A stretch of 33,673 bases of DNA from an uncultured Bacteroidales bacterium (GTDB taxonomy: Bacteria; Bacteroidota; Bacteroidia; Bacteroidales; Muribaculaceae), in the NCBI GenBank assembly GCA_902781045.1, contig CACZHT010000034.1:1-33673 (forward strand), in the 5' to 3' direction. Under the pieces are notes generated by a model that saw only the letters and a program-made list of their open reading frames with translations, ran no database searches and was not told where the DNA came from. Below are positions 16,043 to 23,867 of this stretch, piece by piece. Each line of letters begins with the position of its first letter. The first letter of the stretch is position 1. A program made the position numbers and the translations under genes.

Positions 16043-17071
16043 TCAGAGCGAGTAGCGATGGCGGCGCAGCAGCACCATCACGATGACGGGTGCGCCGACC
16101 AGAGCTGTGACACTGTTGACAGGCAGGGCACCCTCAAACCCCGGTGCCCGAGCGATGAAGTTGCACAACAGTGCCAGTGCGGCACCACACAGCGCAGTGG
16201 CGGGCATCAGCACCAGGTGGTCGCTGGTACGATACAGCCCCCGAGCCAAGTGGGGTACTGCCAGACCAATGAACATGATGGGGCCACAATAGGCCGTGAC
16301 GATGGCCACCAACACACCCGATGAGACGATAATCCACATGCGGGCACGCTGCACATTCAGCCCCATGCTGGCGGCATAGCGGTCGCCCAGCTGCATGGCG
16401 TTCAGTGGCTTGACCAGCAAGAAACTGAGCGGCAGCAACACACACATCAGCATCACAAAAAGCATCACTTCGTCGCCCGACACGCGCGAGAACGAACCTA
16501 GTCCCCACACGACGAACGCCTTGACATCCTCCTCGGGACTCAAAAACTTGAGTACACCGATGATGGCTGTGGCCAGATAGCCTATCATCACACCGATGAT
16601 GAGCAGGGTGACGTTGCCCTGAACCTTGTTGGAAATCCACAGAATGAGCAACATCACCGCCAGGGCACCGACGATGGCCGCCACCGAGATGGCCGCGTCG
16701 CCCAGGTAGCCCAGTCGGCTCAGCGCCACACCGCCCAGCTGACCCGAGAGCAACACCACGAACGCCACGCCCAGGCTGGCACCATTGCTGATGCCCAAGA
16801 TGGATGGGCCAGCCAGCGGGTTGCGGAAGATGGTCTGCATCATCAGGCCGCTCACGGCCAGGCCGGCGCCGGCCACAATAGCCGTCAGCGACTGGGGAAG
16901 GCGCGAGCTGAGCACGATGTTGGTCCAGATTTCCGACTCACTGCCCATGCCCACCAGTATGCGGCAAATGTCAGTCACGGGAATCCGCACCGAACCGATG
17001 AACAGGTTGACAATCAGCAATGCGCCGATGCCCACCAGCAGAGCCAATGTCAGTGGCAACGTGCGTCTCAT
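16043..17071 (-). CDS. btuC: FecCD/BtuC-type ABC transporter permease
   Basis: This 342-residue inner-membrane protein is mostly hydrophobic, with about nine to ten membrane segments. It carries FecCD-family signatures: SSRLPQSLTAIVAGAGLAVSGLMMQTIFRNPLAGPSILGISNGASLGV near the N-terminus, and GPIMFIGLAVPHLARGL in the EAA-like loop that contacts the ATPase. It would form the channel for a corrinoid or another metal chelate delivered by the adjacent binding protein. Its ATG overlaps the stop of the upstream binding-protein gene by 4 bp (ATGA). It converges on cbiJD with 58 bp between stops. No ATPase gene follows, so the BtuD partner must be elsewhere. The symbol rests on context. Confidence 0.85.
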   Translation of the reverse strand: MRRTLPLTLALLVGIGALLIVNLFIGSVRIPVTDICRILVGMGSESEIWTNIVLSSRLPQSLTAIVAGAGLAVSGLMMQTIFRNPLAGPSILGISNGASLGVAFVVLLSGQLGGVALSRLGYLGDAAISVAAIVGALAVMLLILWISNKVQGNVTLLIIGVMIGYLATAIIGVLKFLSPEEDVKAFVVWGLGSFSRVSGDEVMLFVMLMCVLLPLSFLLVKPLNAMQLGDRYAASMGLNVQRARMWIIVSSGVLVAIVTAYCGPIMFIGLAVPHLARGLYRTSDHLVLMPATALCGAALALLCNFIARAPGFEGALPVNSVTALVGAPVIVMVLLRRHRYSL

Positions 17072-18174
17072 CGCAGCAGACGGTAGAAGGTGGGGCGATA
17101 GTCTGGCTCGACAAGCTCAGGATGGAAGATGGCTACGAAGTCTTTGAGCAGCACATCGGGCTTGACCGGCGCAATCTCATAGTAGGGGGTCTGCTTCATG
17201 TTGCAGTAGATGACCTTCTTCTCTTTGAAGGCCTTGAGCATCTCGTTGCGAGGCTCGCTGGCCTTGAGGGCATCGTAGCTGAACTCGCCGGGATAGCTGT
17301 TGAGGATGCGCCAGTAGTCGGCGTTGGCCGAGAGGGCATACATCTTCTCAAACTCCAAATCTTCGCCCGAGGTCTCGTCGTCGGTGATGACATAGTCGGC
17401 ACCGGCATCGCGGAAGATCTGCGCCAGATAGTTCTTGCCGCCCACGGCATGCCAGTTGCCATAGTGCATCTCGCCACTGGTCACCGTGGGGCGGGTCTTG
17501 ACGTTGGCCGCCTTGGCCTTGAGGGCGTTGTAACGCTGCTCAATGCCGGCAAAGATGGCGGCAGCTTCGCGCTCCTTGCCGATGAACATGCCCACAAACT
17601 TGATCCACTCGGCCTGACCCAGCGGGTCCAGTTCCTTGTAGCCCAAGTGAGGGATGAGCGTGATGCCGGTCTCCTTGATGGCGTCATAGCCGCCACGTTT
17701 CGAGGGAGAGATGAAGATCACATCGGGGTTGGCGGCAAGCACCAGCTCGGTGTCAAACTCGCCTTCCATGCCTATCTTGACAATGCGGCCGTCCTTGACA
17801 CGCGCCAGGATGTCCTGGTCATACAGATTCTTGGTGCCGGTGATGCCCTTGACCACGTCGTGGGCATCAAGGATGGTGAAGTTGCTCAGCTGCAAGGCCG
17901 TCATGCAGATGGTGCGCTCGATGGGCACCTTGACCCGGGTGTAGCCCGCTGGAACTGCGACATCGGCGCTATGCACCAGCGCGAAGCGGTCCTTCTTGCC
18001 CACTTCCACCAGGCGCACATCACCCGAGTCGCGCACGGTGAAGCCTGTGGCATACTTGATGGTCATCGTGGCCAACGAGTCACTTGTGGGGTTGTTGTCC
18101 TGGGTTGAGTTGCCCGACTGTTTGCAGGCGCACAGCATCACTGCGATGGTGACGAGGGTCAATAATTTCTTCAT
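17068..18174 (-). CDS. btuF: ABC transporter substrate-binding lipoprotein (BtuF-like)
   Basis: The 368-residue protein has a lipoprotein signal peptide with lipobox LCAC (Cys17) and a Ser/Thr/Asn-rich linker, then two alpha/beta lobes of the TroA/BtuF class III fold. Visible segments are LVLAANPDVIFISPSKRGGYDAI in lobe one and YLAQIFRDAGADYVITDDE in lobe two. In Bacteroidetes such proteins bind cobalamin, haem or ferric siderophores. The location inside a cobalamin locus and the coupling to a FecCD permease favour a corrinoid, but P. gingivalis iht-type haem systems have the same layout. A TAATTTTGC -7 box lies upstream at 18202-18210. The gene is divergent from cobS. Confidence 0.82.
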   Translation of the reverse strand: MKKLLTLVTIAVMLCACKQSGNSTQDNNPTSDSLATMTIKYATGFTVRDSGDVRLVEVGKKDRFALVHSADVAVPAGYTRVKVPIERTICMTALQLSNFTILDAHDVVKGITGTKNLYDQDILARVKDGRIVKIGMEGEFDTELVLAANPDVIFISPSKRGGYDAIKETGITLIPHLGYKELDPLGQAEWIKFVGMFIGKEREAAAIFAGIEQRYNALKAKAANVKTRPTVTSGEMHYGNWHAVGGKNYLAQIFRDAGADYVITDDETSGEDLEFEKMYALSANADYWRILNSYPGEFSYDALKASEPRNEMLKAFKEKKVIYCNMKQTPYYEIAPVKPDVLLKDFVAIFHPELVEPDYRPTFYRLLR

Positions 18175-18201
18175 TTTGTCTGGTTGTTGTAAAAAAGCGG
18201 T

Positions 18202-18210
18202 GCAAAATTA
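18202..18210 (-). promoter_or_regulatory. -7 box for the binding-protein/permease operon
   Basis: On the minus strand TAATTTTGC fits TAnnTTTG and lies 28 bp before the ATG at 18174. No cobalamin riboswitch is present between this box and the start codon. Confidence 0.55.
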
Positions 18211-18255
18211 CAAAAAATACCCTTGCCGAATGCCTGTCGTGTGGCGAAATGTTTG

Positions 18256-18264
18256 TACTTTTGC
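18256..18264 (+). promoter_or_regulatory. -7 box for the cobS-cobC-cobU-cobT operon
   Basis: TACTTTTGC fits TAnnTTTG and ends 16 bp before the cobS ATG, giving a very short leader. It forms a divergent promoter pair with the box at 18202-18210. No riboswitch is visible here. Confidence 0.6.
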
Positions 18265-18280
18265 ACAAATTATCGGCATC

Positions 18281-19066
18281 ATGCAGCAAGTGACTGAACA
18301 CATCAGTTGGTACGACCGCCCTTGGGCGGCGTTGACTTTCTTTACCCGTCTGCCTTTCTGGCGGATTTACCAGCCACCGCGTGAGAGCTATCGCGCTGTG
18401 GTTGAGTATTGGCCACTGGCCGGATGGGTCACCGGAGGCATTATGGCCGCAACACTCTATCTGGCCGGCATGGTCATGCCTCATGCCGTGGCGGTGGTGC
18501 TGGCTATGGTCGTGCGCCTGCTTGTCACCGGTGCGCTGCACGAGGACGGTCTGGCCGACTTCCTCGACGGCTTCGGAGGCGGGGTGGACCGCGAACGCAT
18601 CATGGCCATCATGAAAGACTCGCACATGGGCACATACGGGGTGCTGGGGTTGGTGATGTATGAGCTATTGCTGGGGGCGACTTTGTTTTCGCTGCCGTCA
18701 GCGGTCGCAGCATTGGCAATAATGGCCGCCGACCCATACGCCAAGATGCTCAGCAGCCAGCTGGTGTCGATGATGCCATACGCCCGCACCGAGCAGACGG
18801 CCAAGGCCCAGACTGTCTATCGGCAACCCAGCGTTGCAGCGGGCATCGGCCTGTCCATCCAGGGCTTACTGCCCATGGGAGCTTTCTTGTGGGTGGCACA
18901 GGTTGCTGAGTGGTATTACATTGTCTTCATCCCCGGAGTGGCAATGTACTTCCTTTACTTGCTCATCTGGCGGCGATTGCACGGCTACACCGGCGACTGT
19001 TGCGGAGCAGTCTGTCTGCTGGTTGAGCTGATCACGCTATTATCCATTGCCTTTGTATGCAAGTAA
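18281..19066 (+). CDS. cobS: Adenosylcobinamide-GDP ribazoletransferase (cobalamin synthase)
   Basis: This 261-residue membrane enzyme joins adenosylcobinamide-GDP to alpha-ribazole or its phosphate, the last assembly step. The CobS signature ALHEDGLADFLDGFGGG with following RIMAIMKDSHMGTYG is intact, and several hydrophobic helices flank it. The ATG at 18281 is chosen because the TFFTRLPF segment typical of CobS N-termini follows. A longer in-frame extension runs back through the divergent promoter region and is not protein-like. The 3' end overlaps cobC by 10 bp. Confidence 0.94.
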   Translation: MQQVTEHISWYDRPWAALTFFTRLPFWRIYQPPRESYRAVVEYWPLAGWVTGGIMAATLYLAGMVMPHAVAVVLAMVVRLLVTGALHEDGLADFLDGFGGGVDRERIMAIMKDSHMGTYGVLGLVMYELLLGATLFSLPSAVAALAIMAADPYAKMLSSQLVSMMPYARTEQTAKAQTVYRQPSVAAGIGLSIQGLLPMGAFLWVAQVAEWYYIVFIPGVAMYFLYLLIWRRLHGYTGDCCGAVCLLVELITLLSIAFVCK

Positions 19067-19587
19067 TCTTAATCAGACACACCAGTGTGGCGGTGCCGCG
19101 CGGCACATGTTATGGGCAGACCGATGTGCCCGTGAGCGACACTTTTGAGCAGGAGGCCGAACAGACGTTGCGCAATCTGCAAGCTTATTTGCCCATTGAT
19201 GCGGCATTCTCGTCGCCGTTGACACGGGCACGAAAGTTGGCGGCTTATTGCGGGTTTCCCGACCCGGTGCTTGATGACCGACTCCTGGAGATGAACATGG
19301 GCCAGTGGGAGATGCAGCGTTACGATGAGATCACCGACCCACACCTGCAGGAGTGGTATGATGACTATCTGCACCTGCCCACTACTGGAGGTGAGGCGTT
19401 TCCCGACCTGCGGACCCGTGTGGCATCGTTCCTCGACGGCCTGCGTGAACACGACTACAGCCGTGTGGTCATCTTTGCCCATGGAGGTGTGCTCATTGCC
19501 GCCGGCCTTTATGCAGGCATCTATGGCGAGGATGTCGCATGGGACCATCTCGCCCCATTCGGCGGAATCATTTCAATCGAGATATGA
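19057..19587 (+). CDS. cobC: Alpha-ribazole phosphatase / histidine phosphatase (CobC)
   Basis: This 176-residue protein of the histidine phosphatase (phosphoglycerate mutase-like) fold removes the 5' phosphate from alpha-ribazole phosphate or from adenosylcobalamin phosphate. The phospho-accepting His8 lies in LIRHTSV. Arg at FSSPLTRAR, Glu78 and His142 in FAHGGV complete the usual pocket. It overlaps cobS upstream and shares ATGA with cobU downstream, so the three are translationally coupled. Histidine phosphatases have many substrates; the assignment depends on this context. Confidence 0.9.
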   Translation: MQVILIRHTSVAVPRGTCYGQTDVPVSDTFEQEAEQTLRNLQAYLPIDAAFSSPLTRARKLAAYCGFPDPVLDDRLLEMNMGQWEMQRYDEITDPHLQEWYDDYLHLPTTGGEAFPDLRTRVASFLDGLREHDYSRVVIFAHGGVLIAAGLYAGIYGEDVAWDHLAPFGGIISIEI

Positions 19588-20090
19588 GTAAGATAATATT
19601 AATCACTGGCGGCCAACGCTCGGGCAAGAGTACGCAAGCCGAACGGATGGCACTGAGTCTGAGCACGAACCCAGTCTATGTGGCCACAGCACACATCTGG
19701 GACGACGAGTTCCGTGAGCGCGTGCGCATACATCAGCAGCGGCGTGGGCCGCAGTGGACCAACATTGAGGAGGAGCGCTACCTGAGCCGCCACAATCTCA
19801 CGGGGCGTGTGGCAGTCATCGACTGTGTGACCTTGTGGCTAACAAACTTCTTCTTTGACAACCAGGATGTTGACCAAACACTGGAGCTGGCCAAGCAGGA
19901 GTTTGACCGCTTCACAGCCCATGACGCGACCTACATCTTCGTCACCAACGAGATAGGCAGTGGAGGCACCAGCGACAATGCCCTGCAACGCCGATTCACC
20001 GACCTTGAGGGATGGATGAACCAGTACATCGCCGCGCGTGCCGACGAGGTCTACCTCATGGTGTCGGGCATTGCCGTGAAAATCAAGTGA
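19584..20090 (+). CDS. cobU: Adenosylcobinamide kinase / adenosylcobinamide-phosphate guanylyltransferase
   Basis: The 168-residue protein has the P-loop GGQRSGKST (residues 9-17) and the guanylyl-accepting His50 in RIHQQRR. It also has VIDCVTLWLTN and FVTNEIGSGG, all diagnostic of CobU/CobP. It phosphorylates adenosylcobinamide and then transfers GMP to give adenosylcobinamide-GDP for CobS. The ATG at 19584 overlaps the cobC stop. The track to an earlier start would add residues antiparallel to cobC and is rejected. The stop is followed at once by a TTAGTTT heptamer array. Confidence 0.94.
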   Translation: MSKIILITGGQRSGKSTQAERMALSLSTNPVYVATAHIWDDEFRERVRIHQQRRGPQWTNIEEERYLSRHNLTGRVAVIDCVTLWLTNFFFDNQDVDQTLELAKQEFDRFTAHDATYIFVTNEIGSGGTSDNALQRRFTDLEGWMNQYIAARADEVYLMVSGIAVKIK

Positions 20091-20171
20091 TTAGTCTTTA
20101 GTTTTTAGTTTTTAGTTTTTAGTTGTGACAATAACCCGTAACTCAAGACCCGTAACCCGATATTCAAGACT
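20091..20171. repeat. Heptamer arrays filling the cobU-cobT gap
   Basis: Five units (TTAGTCT, TTAGTTT three times, TTAGTTG) run from the base after the cobU stop to 20125. A second, more diverged run (AACCCGT, AACTCAA, GACCCGT, AACCCGA, TATTCAA) covers 20133-20167 and ends at the GTG start of cobT. Both keep a 7-bp period. Confidence 0.75.
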
Positions 20172-21230
20172 GTGAAACCATTTGACATACACCCCATCGA
20201 CCGCTCGCTGCAAGCGGCATTGCAGCAGAAGATTGACCACCTGAATAAACCCAAGGGCTCGCTGGGCCGACTCGAGGAGCTGGCCATGCAGATTGGGCTG
20301 ATTCAGCACTCGCTCACCCCCAGTTTGAACCATCCCTGCCACTTGTTGCTGGGCGGAGACCATGGCATCGAGCGCGAGGGCGTGAGTGTGTCGCCACGTG
20401 AGGTGACGTGGCAGCAGATGATTAACTTCACTCACGGCGGGGGCGGTGTCAACATGTTTTGCCGCCAGCACGGCTTCGACCTGCGCATCGTCGACGTGGG
20501 TGTCGATCACGACTTGAGCGGCATCGACGGCATCATTGACCGCAAGATAGCACGCGGCACGCGCAACTTCCTGCATGAGCCGGCCATGACAGACCAGCAG
20601 TTTGACCGTGCCATTCAGATTGGTGTCGAGCTGGTGGACGACTGCATCGCCCAGGGGTGTCAAGTGTTGGGCATCGGAGAGATGGGCATAGCCAACACGT
20701 CGCCCTCCAGCATCTGGATGAGTGTCTTCGGCGGCATACAGTTGGATGAGTGCATCGGTGCCGGCGCTGGGCTGGACACGCCGGGCATAGCCCATAAACG
20801 CCGGGTGCTGGCACAAGCCCTAGAGCACTATCGCCAGACACGGTCAGGTGGCGCGGCCAGGGTAGATGCCGAGGACGTCATCCGCTACTTCGGCGGCTTT
20901 GAGATGGTGGCAGCCATCGGTGCCATGCTGCGTGGAGCCGAGCGGGGGCTGGTGGTGCTGGTCGACGGATTCATCATGACGGCTTGCGCCATTGCGGCCA
21001 TACGGCTCTATCCCGCGGTGCAGGACTATATGGTGTTTACCCACTGTGGCGACGAGAGTGGGCACCGACGCATGCTCGACATTGTGGGGGCAAGGCCGCT
21101 GCTCAACCTGGGGCTGCGTCTGGGCGAGGGAACGGGTGCCTTGTGCGCCTTCCCGCTGCTCGACTCGGCAGTGCGCATGGTGCGCGAGATGAACAACTTC
21201 GACACAGCCCAGATTACCAAATACTTCTGA
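20172..21230 (+). CDS. cobT: Nicotinate-nucleotide--dimethylbenzimidazole phosphoribosyltransferase
   Basis: This 352-residue enzyme activates the lower-ligand base to alpha-ribazole phosphate. CobT hallmarks are LNKPKGSLGRLEELA near the N-terminus, LLLGGDHGIEREGVS, GGGGVNMFCRQ, GIGEMGIANTSPSS, and the catalytic Glu319 in LRLGEGTGA. The start is a GTG at 20172, because KPFDIHPID follows and no ATG is suitably placed. It ends one base before the converging cbiB stop. No dimethylbenzimidazole synthesis gene (bluB or bza) is in the window, so the natural base may be salvaged or different. Confidence 0.95.
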   Translation: MKPFDIHPIDRSLQAALQQKIDHLNKPKGSLGRLEELAMQIGLIQHSLTPSLNHPCHLLLGGDHGIEREGVSVSPREVTWQQMINFTHGGGGVNMFCRQHGFDLRIVDVGVDHDLSGIDGIIDRKIARGTRNFLHEPAMTDQQFDRAIQIGVELVDDCIAQGCQVLGIGEMGIANTSPSSIWMSVFGGIQLDECIGAGAGLDTPGIAHKRRVLAQALEHYRQTRSGGAARVDAEDVIRYFGGFEMVAAIGAMLRGAERGLVVLVDGFIMTACAIAAIRLYPAVQDYMVFTHCGDESGHRRMLDIVGARPLLNLGLRLGEGTGALCAFPLLDSAVRMVREMNNFDTAQITKYF

Positions 21231-21231
21231 C

Positions 21232-22161
21232 TCACAGATTGCCAGTCGCTAGGACAGCGGCGACGATGACAACCATCAAGATTTCGGCGGTGCGGTTGAT
21301 GCGCACCGCCGTTCGCATGTCGGCGGTGGTGAGTGGGCGGTCGTTCTCGCCGATGTAGGGCTTGTCGAACAGTTCGCCGAAGTAGTAGTGCGGCCCGCCA
21401 AAGCGGCAGTCGAGGATGCCTGCCAGGGCAGCCTCGGGATAGCCGCTGTTGGGGCTGGCATGGCGGCGACCATTGCGCCACACAAACCCTAGCAATCGCA
21501 GCCGTCCACTGGCCAGCACCATCAGCAGTGCAGTCAGTCGGGCGGGCAGGTAGTTGGCCACATCGTCGATGCGGGCTGCCCAGCAGCCGAATTGGCGGTA
21601 ACGCTCGGTGCGGTAGCCTATCATCGAGTCGAGTGTGTTCACCATCTTGTAGGCAAGCATGCCCGGTGTGCCCAGCAGAGCGAACCAGAACAGCGGGGCT
21701 ATCACGCCGTCGCTCAGGTTCTCGGCCAGCGTCTCGAGCGCGGCGGTGCGCACCTCCTGCGCCGTGAGCTGGCTCGTGTCGCGCCCCACGATGCGGGCCA
21801 CCTGGCGGCGGCCCTCGTCCAGCGAGCGGTCCAGAGCCAGGAACACCTCCCTGACCTCACGGATGAGCGTGGTGCCGGCCAGACAGTAGAACACCACCAC
21901 AGCATCGAGCGCAAGCAACACCCATGGGTTGGGTGTCAGCCGGCGCACCAGCCACCACAGCCCAAACACCATCACAATCAGGCTCACGGCAAGCACGGCC
22001 CCTTTGGCCATGCGGTGTGGGCCGTGGTTCAACCGATGTTCACCCCAAGCAATCATCCGTCCGAACCACACCACAGGGTGCGGCAACCTCGCCGGGTCAC
22101 CCAGGATCAAATCCAGTGTCCAACCCAGCAACAATACTATTATCATTGTGTTTACTGCCAT
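21232..22161 (-). CDS. cbiB: Adenosylcobinamide-phosphate synthase
   Basis: This 309-residue integral membrane protein joins aminopropanol phosphate (from CobD) to adenosylcobyric acid. CbiB motifs are visible: LGWTLDLILGDPARLPHPVVWFGR at the N-terminus, ETLAENLSDGVIAPLFWFALLG, MVNTLDSMIGYRTERY, and GRRHASPNSGYPEAALAG. The ATG at 22161 is preferred; the longer frame runs into the upstream repeat region. It converges on cobT with one base between the stops. The 722-bp repeat zone separates it from cobD, so it may have its own promoter. Confidence 0.94.
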   Translation of the reverse strand: MAVNTMIIVLLLGWTLDLILGDPARLPHPVVWFGRMIAWGEHRLNHGPHRMAKGAVLAVSLIVMVFGLWWLVRRLTPNPWVLLALDAVVVFYCLAGTTLIREVREVFLALDRSLDEGRRQVARIVGRDTSQLTAQEVRTAALETLAENLSDGVIAPLFWFALLGTPGMLAYKMVNTLDSMIGYRTERYRQFGCWAARIDDVANYLPARLTALLMVLASGRLRLLGFVWRNGRRHASPNSGYPEAALAGILDCRFGGPHYYFGELFDKPYIGENDRPLTTADMRTAVRINRTAEILMVVIVAAVLATGNL

Positions 22162-22189
22162 CTGTTTGAGTCTTTTTAACCGCGAAGAA

Positions 22190-22830
22190 CCGCGAAGCTT
22201 TTTTAACCGCAAAGAACCGCGAAGCTATGGGGCCTCATGACCGCGAAGAACCGCGAAATTATTTTATGTTCTTATGTTCTTATGTCTTTTTTTAAACCGC
22301 GAAGAACCGCGAAGCTGTGGGGCCTCATGACCGCGAAAAACCGCGAAATTATTTTATGTTCTTATGTCCTTATGTCTTTTTTAAACCGCGAATTACGCGA
22401 ATGTGGTAGATATTCGAAAATTCGAAAATCCGTGACAACAATCGTGACAACCGCGAATATCCCGAAATTTATGTTCTTATGTTCTTATGTCTTTTTTAAA
22501 CCGCGAAGAACCGCGAAGCTGTGGGGCCTCATGACCGCGAAGAACCGCGAAATTATTTTTATGTCCTTATGTTCTTATGTCTTATTTTAAACCGCGAATT
22601 ACGCGAATGTGGTAGAAATTCGAAAATTCGAAAATTCGTGATAACAATCGTGACAACCGCGAATATCCCGAAATTTATGTTCTTATGTTCTTATGTCTTT
22701 TAAAACCGCGAATCAACGCGAAGCTGGGGGAATTCTTGACCGCGAAAAACCGCGAATTACGCGAATGTGGTAGAAATTCGAAAATTCGAAAATTCGTGAT
22801 AACAATCGTGACAACCGCGAAGGCCGCGCA
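22190..22830. repeat. Two-unit alternating repeat array (ACCGCGAA family)
   Basis: This zone has no credible gene. Two related units alternate. Unit A (about 90 bp) has paired AACCGCGAAG motifs, then GGGGCCTCATGACCGCGAA, then ATGTTCTT runs; copies start near 22204, 22297 and 22499. Unit B (about 113 bp) has ACCGCGAATTACGCGAAT, GTGGTAGAAATTCG and ACAATCGTGACAACCGCGAA; copies start near 22386, 22590 and 22749, the last one partial. Shorter relatives of the CGCGAATTACGCGAAT motif occur at 29474-29612 and inside both MITE-like elements. A frame open from 22237 follows the repeats and is not considered coding. Confidence 0.85.
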
Positions 22831-22833
22831 AAA

Positions 22834-22889
22834 ATTATGAATTATGAATTATGAATTATGAATTATAAATTATGAATTATGAATTATAA
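22834..22889. repeat. Heptamer array at the 3' end of cobD
   Basis: Eight units of ATTATGA or ATTATAA run without phase slips. The last unit contains the cobD stop codon (minus strand, 22884-22886), so the array begins inside the gene's own end. Confidence 0.85.
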
Positions 22890-23867
22890 CTCTGCTCTTG
22901 TGTCTTGAAGACTGTGGATGGCACGCACCAGCGCGTCGTTCTCGACAGGCGACTGGGTGGCTAGACGGAAGTGGTGAGGCGACAAACCCACAAAGTTGGA
23001 CGCGTTGCGGATGAGGATGCCATGCTCATGGGCCAGGCGGTCCTTGAGCCGTGAGGCGGTCATCGTGGCGATGGCGCAAAGCATGAAGTTGGTCTGCGTC
23101 TCGTGCGCCTCAATGCCGGGGAGGGCATTGAGCATGCTGCGCAACCGTTGGGTCTCAGCCAGATAGTCTGGCAGGTGAGGTATAGCCTGAAAGTCATTTT
23201 CCACCAGCCACTTGCCGGCCTCGAGCGAGAGGGCGTTGATGGCCCAGGGCCTGTACTGAGCGCGCAACCGCTCGATGATGTGGGGTTCCGCGGTGACATA
23301 GCCCAGCCGCAGTCCCGGCACGGCATACCGCTTGGTCATCGAGTGCAGCACGATGATGTTGTCGCGGGCGACTGCGGGCAGCAGCGGCTCCAGGGTGTAG
23401 TCCTCATAGCTCTGGTCCACCACCAGCAGGCGATGACGACCGGCTAGCGCTGTGACCTCGTCGGGCGACAGCACACTGCCCGTCGGGTTATTGGGGTTGC
23501 ACAGCCAGCACACGGCACCGGCGGGTGTCTCTCGGTAGCCGAAGGTGCGGCATGCGTCGGCATACTCGCTGAACGTGGGCTGCACCACATGGCACGTGCC
23601 CAGGTGGCGGTAGCACTGTGCGATGAGGTAGATGGCATCGACCGCACCACTGGTGACCAGCACCTGGTCGGGGCTGATGCCATGCTGCCGGGCAATGAGC
23701 TGCTCGAGCGAACGGGCCGACGGCTCGGGATAGGTGCGAATGACATCCATGCGGCTGCGCAGGTAGTCCTCAAGTGGGCGCAAGTCGGCATGGGCATAGA
23801 TGTTCGAGCTGAAATTCATCGTGATGCCGCTGTAGCGGTACAAGTCGTCGCCGTGTCCTTCAATCAT
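22884..23867 (-). CDS. cobD: Threonine-phosphate decarboxylase-like PLP enzyme (CobD)
   Basis: This 327-residue fold-type I aminotransferase relative would decarboxylate L-threonine 3-phosphate to aminopropanol phosphate for CbiB. Visible features: NFSSN near residues 18-22, CNPNNPTG at 123-130, Asp151 and Tyr154 for PLP binding, the Schiff-base Lys179 in SMTKRYAVPGLRLGY, and Arg in HHFRLAT. The family overlaps histidinol-phosphate aminotransferase (HisC) in sequence; the overlap of 8 bp with cobQ and the operon decide for CobD. The terminal codons meet a heptamer array. Confidence 0.9.
   Translation of the reverse strand: MIEGHGDDLYRYSGITMNFSSNIYAHADLRPLEDYLRSRMDVIRTYPEPSARSLEQLIARQHGISPDQVLVTSGAVDAIYLIAQCYRHLGTCHVVQPTFSEYADACRTFGYRETPAGAVCWLCNPNNPTGSVLSPDEVTALAGRHRLLVVDQSYEDYTLEPLLPAVARDNIIVLHSMTKRYAVPGLRLGYVTAEPHIIERLRAQYRPWAINALSLEAGKWLVENDFQAIPHLPDYLAETQRLRSMLNALPGIEAHETQTNFMLCAIATMTASRLKDRLAHEHGILIRNASNFVGLSPHHFRLATQSPVENDALVRAIHSLQDTRAEL

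Noticed and set aside
16043..18174. Assignment as a dedicated ferric siderophore importer
   Set aside because: The family allows it, but the location inside the cobalamin locus fits a corrinoid better; the ligand remains unproven.
22237..22703. Open frames with repeated peptide segments in the array between cobD and cbiB
   Set aside because: The peptide repeats only mirror the DNA repeats, which occur in both orientations and in all frames elsewhere in the window.
22190..22830. CRISPR array
   Set aside because: Repeat units are 90-113 bp, contain internal short repeats, and there are no unique spacers of constant length and no cas genes.
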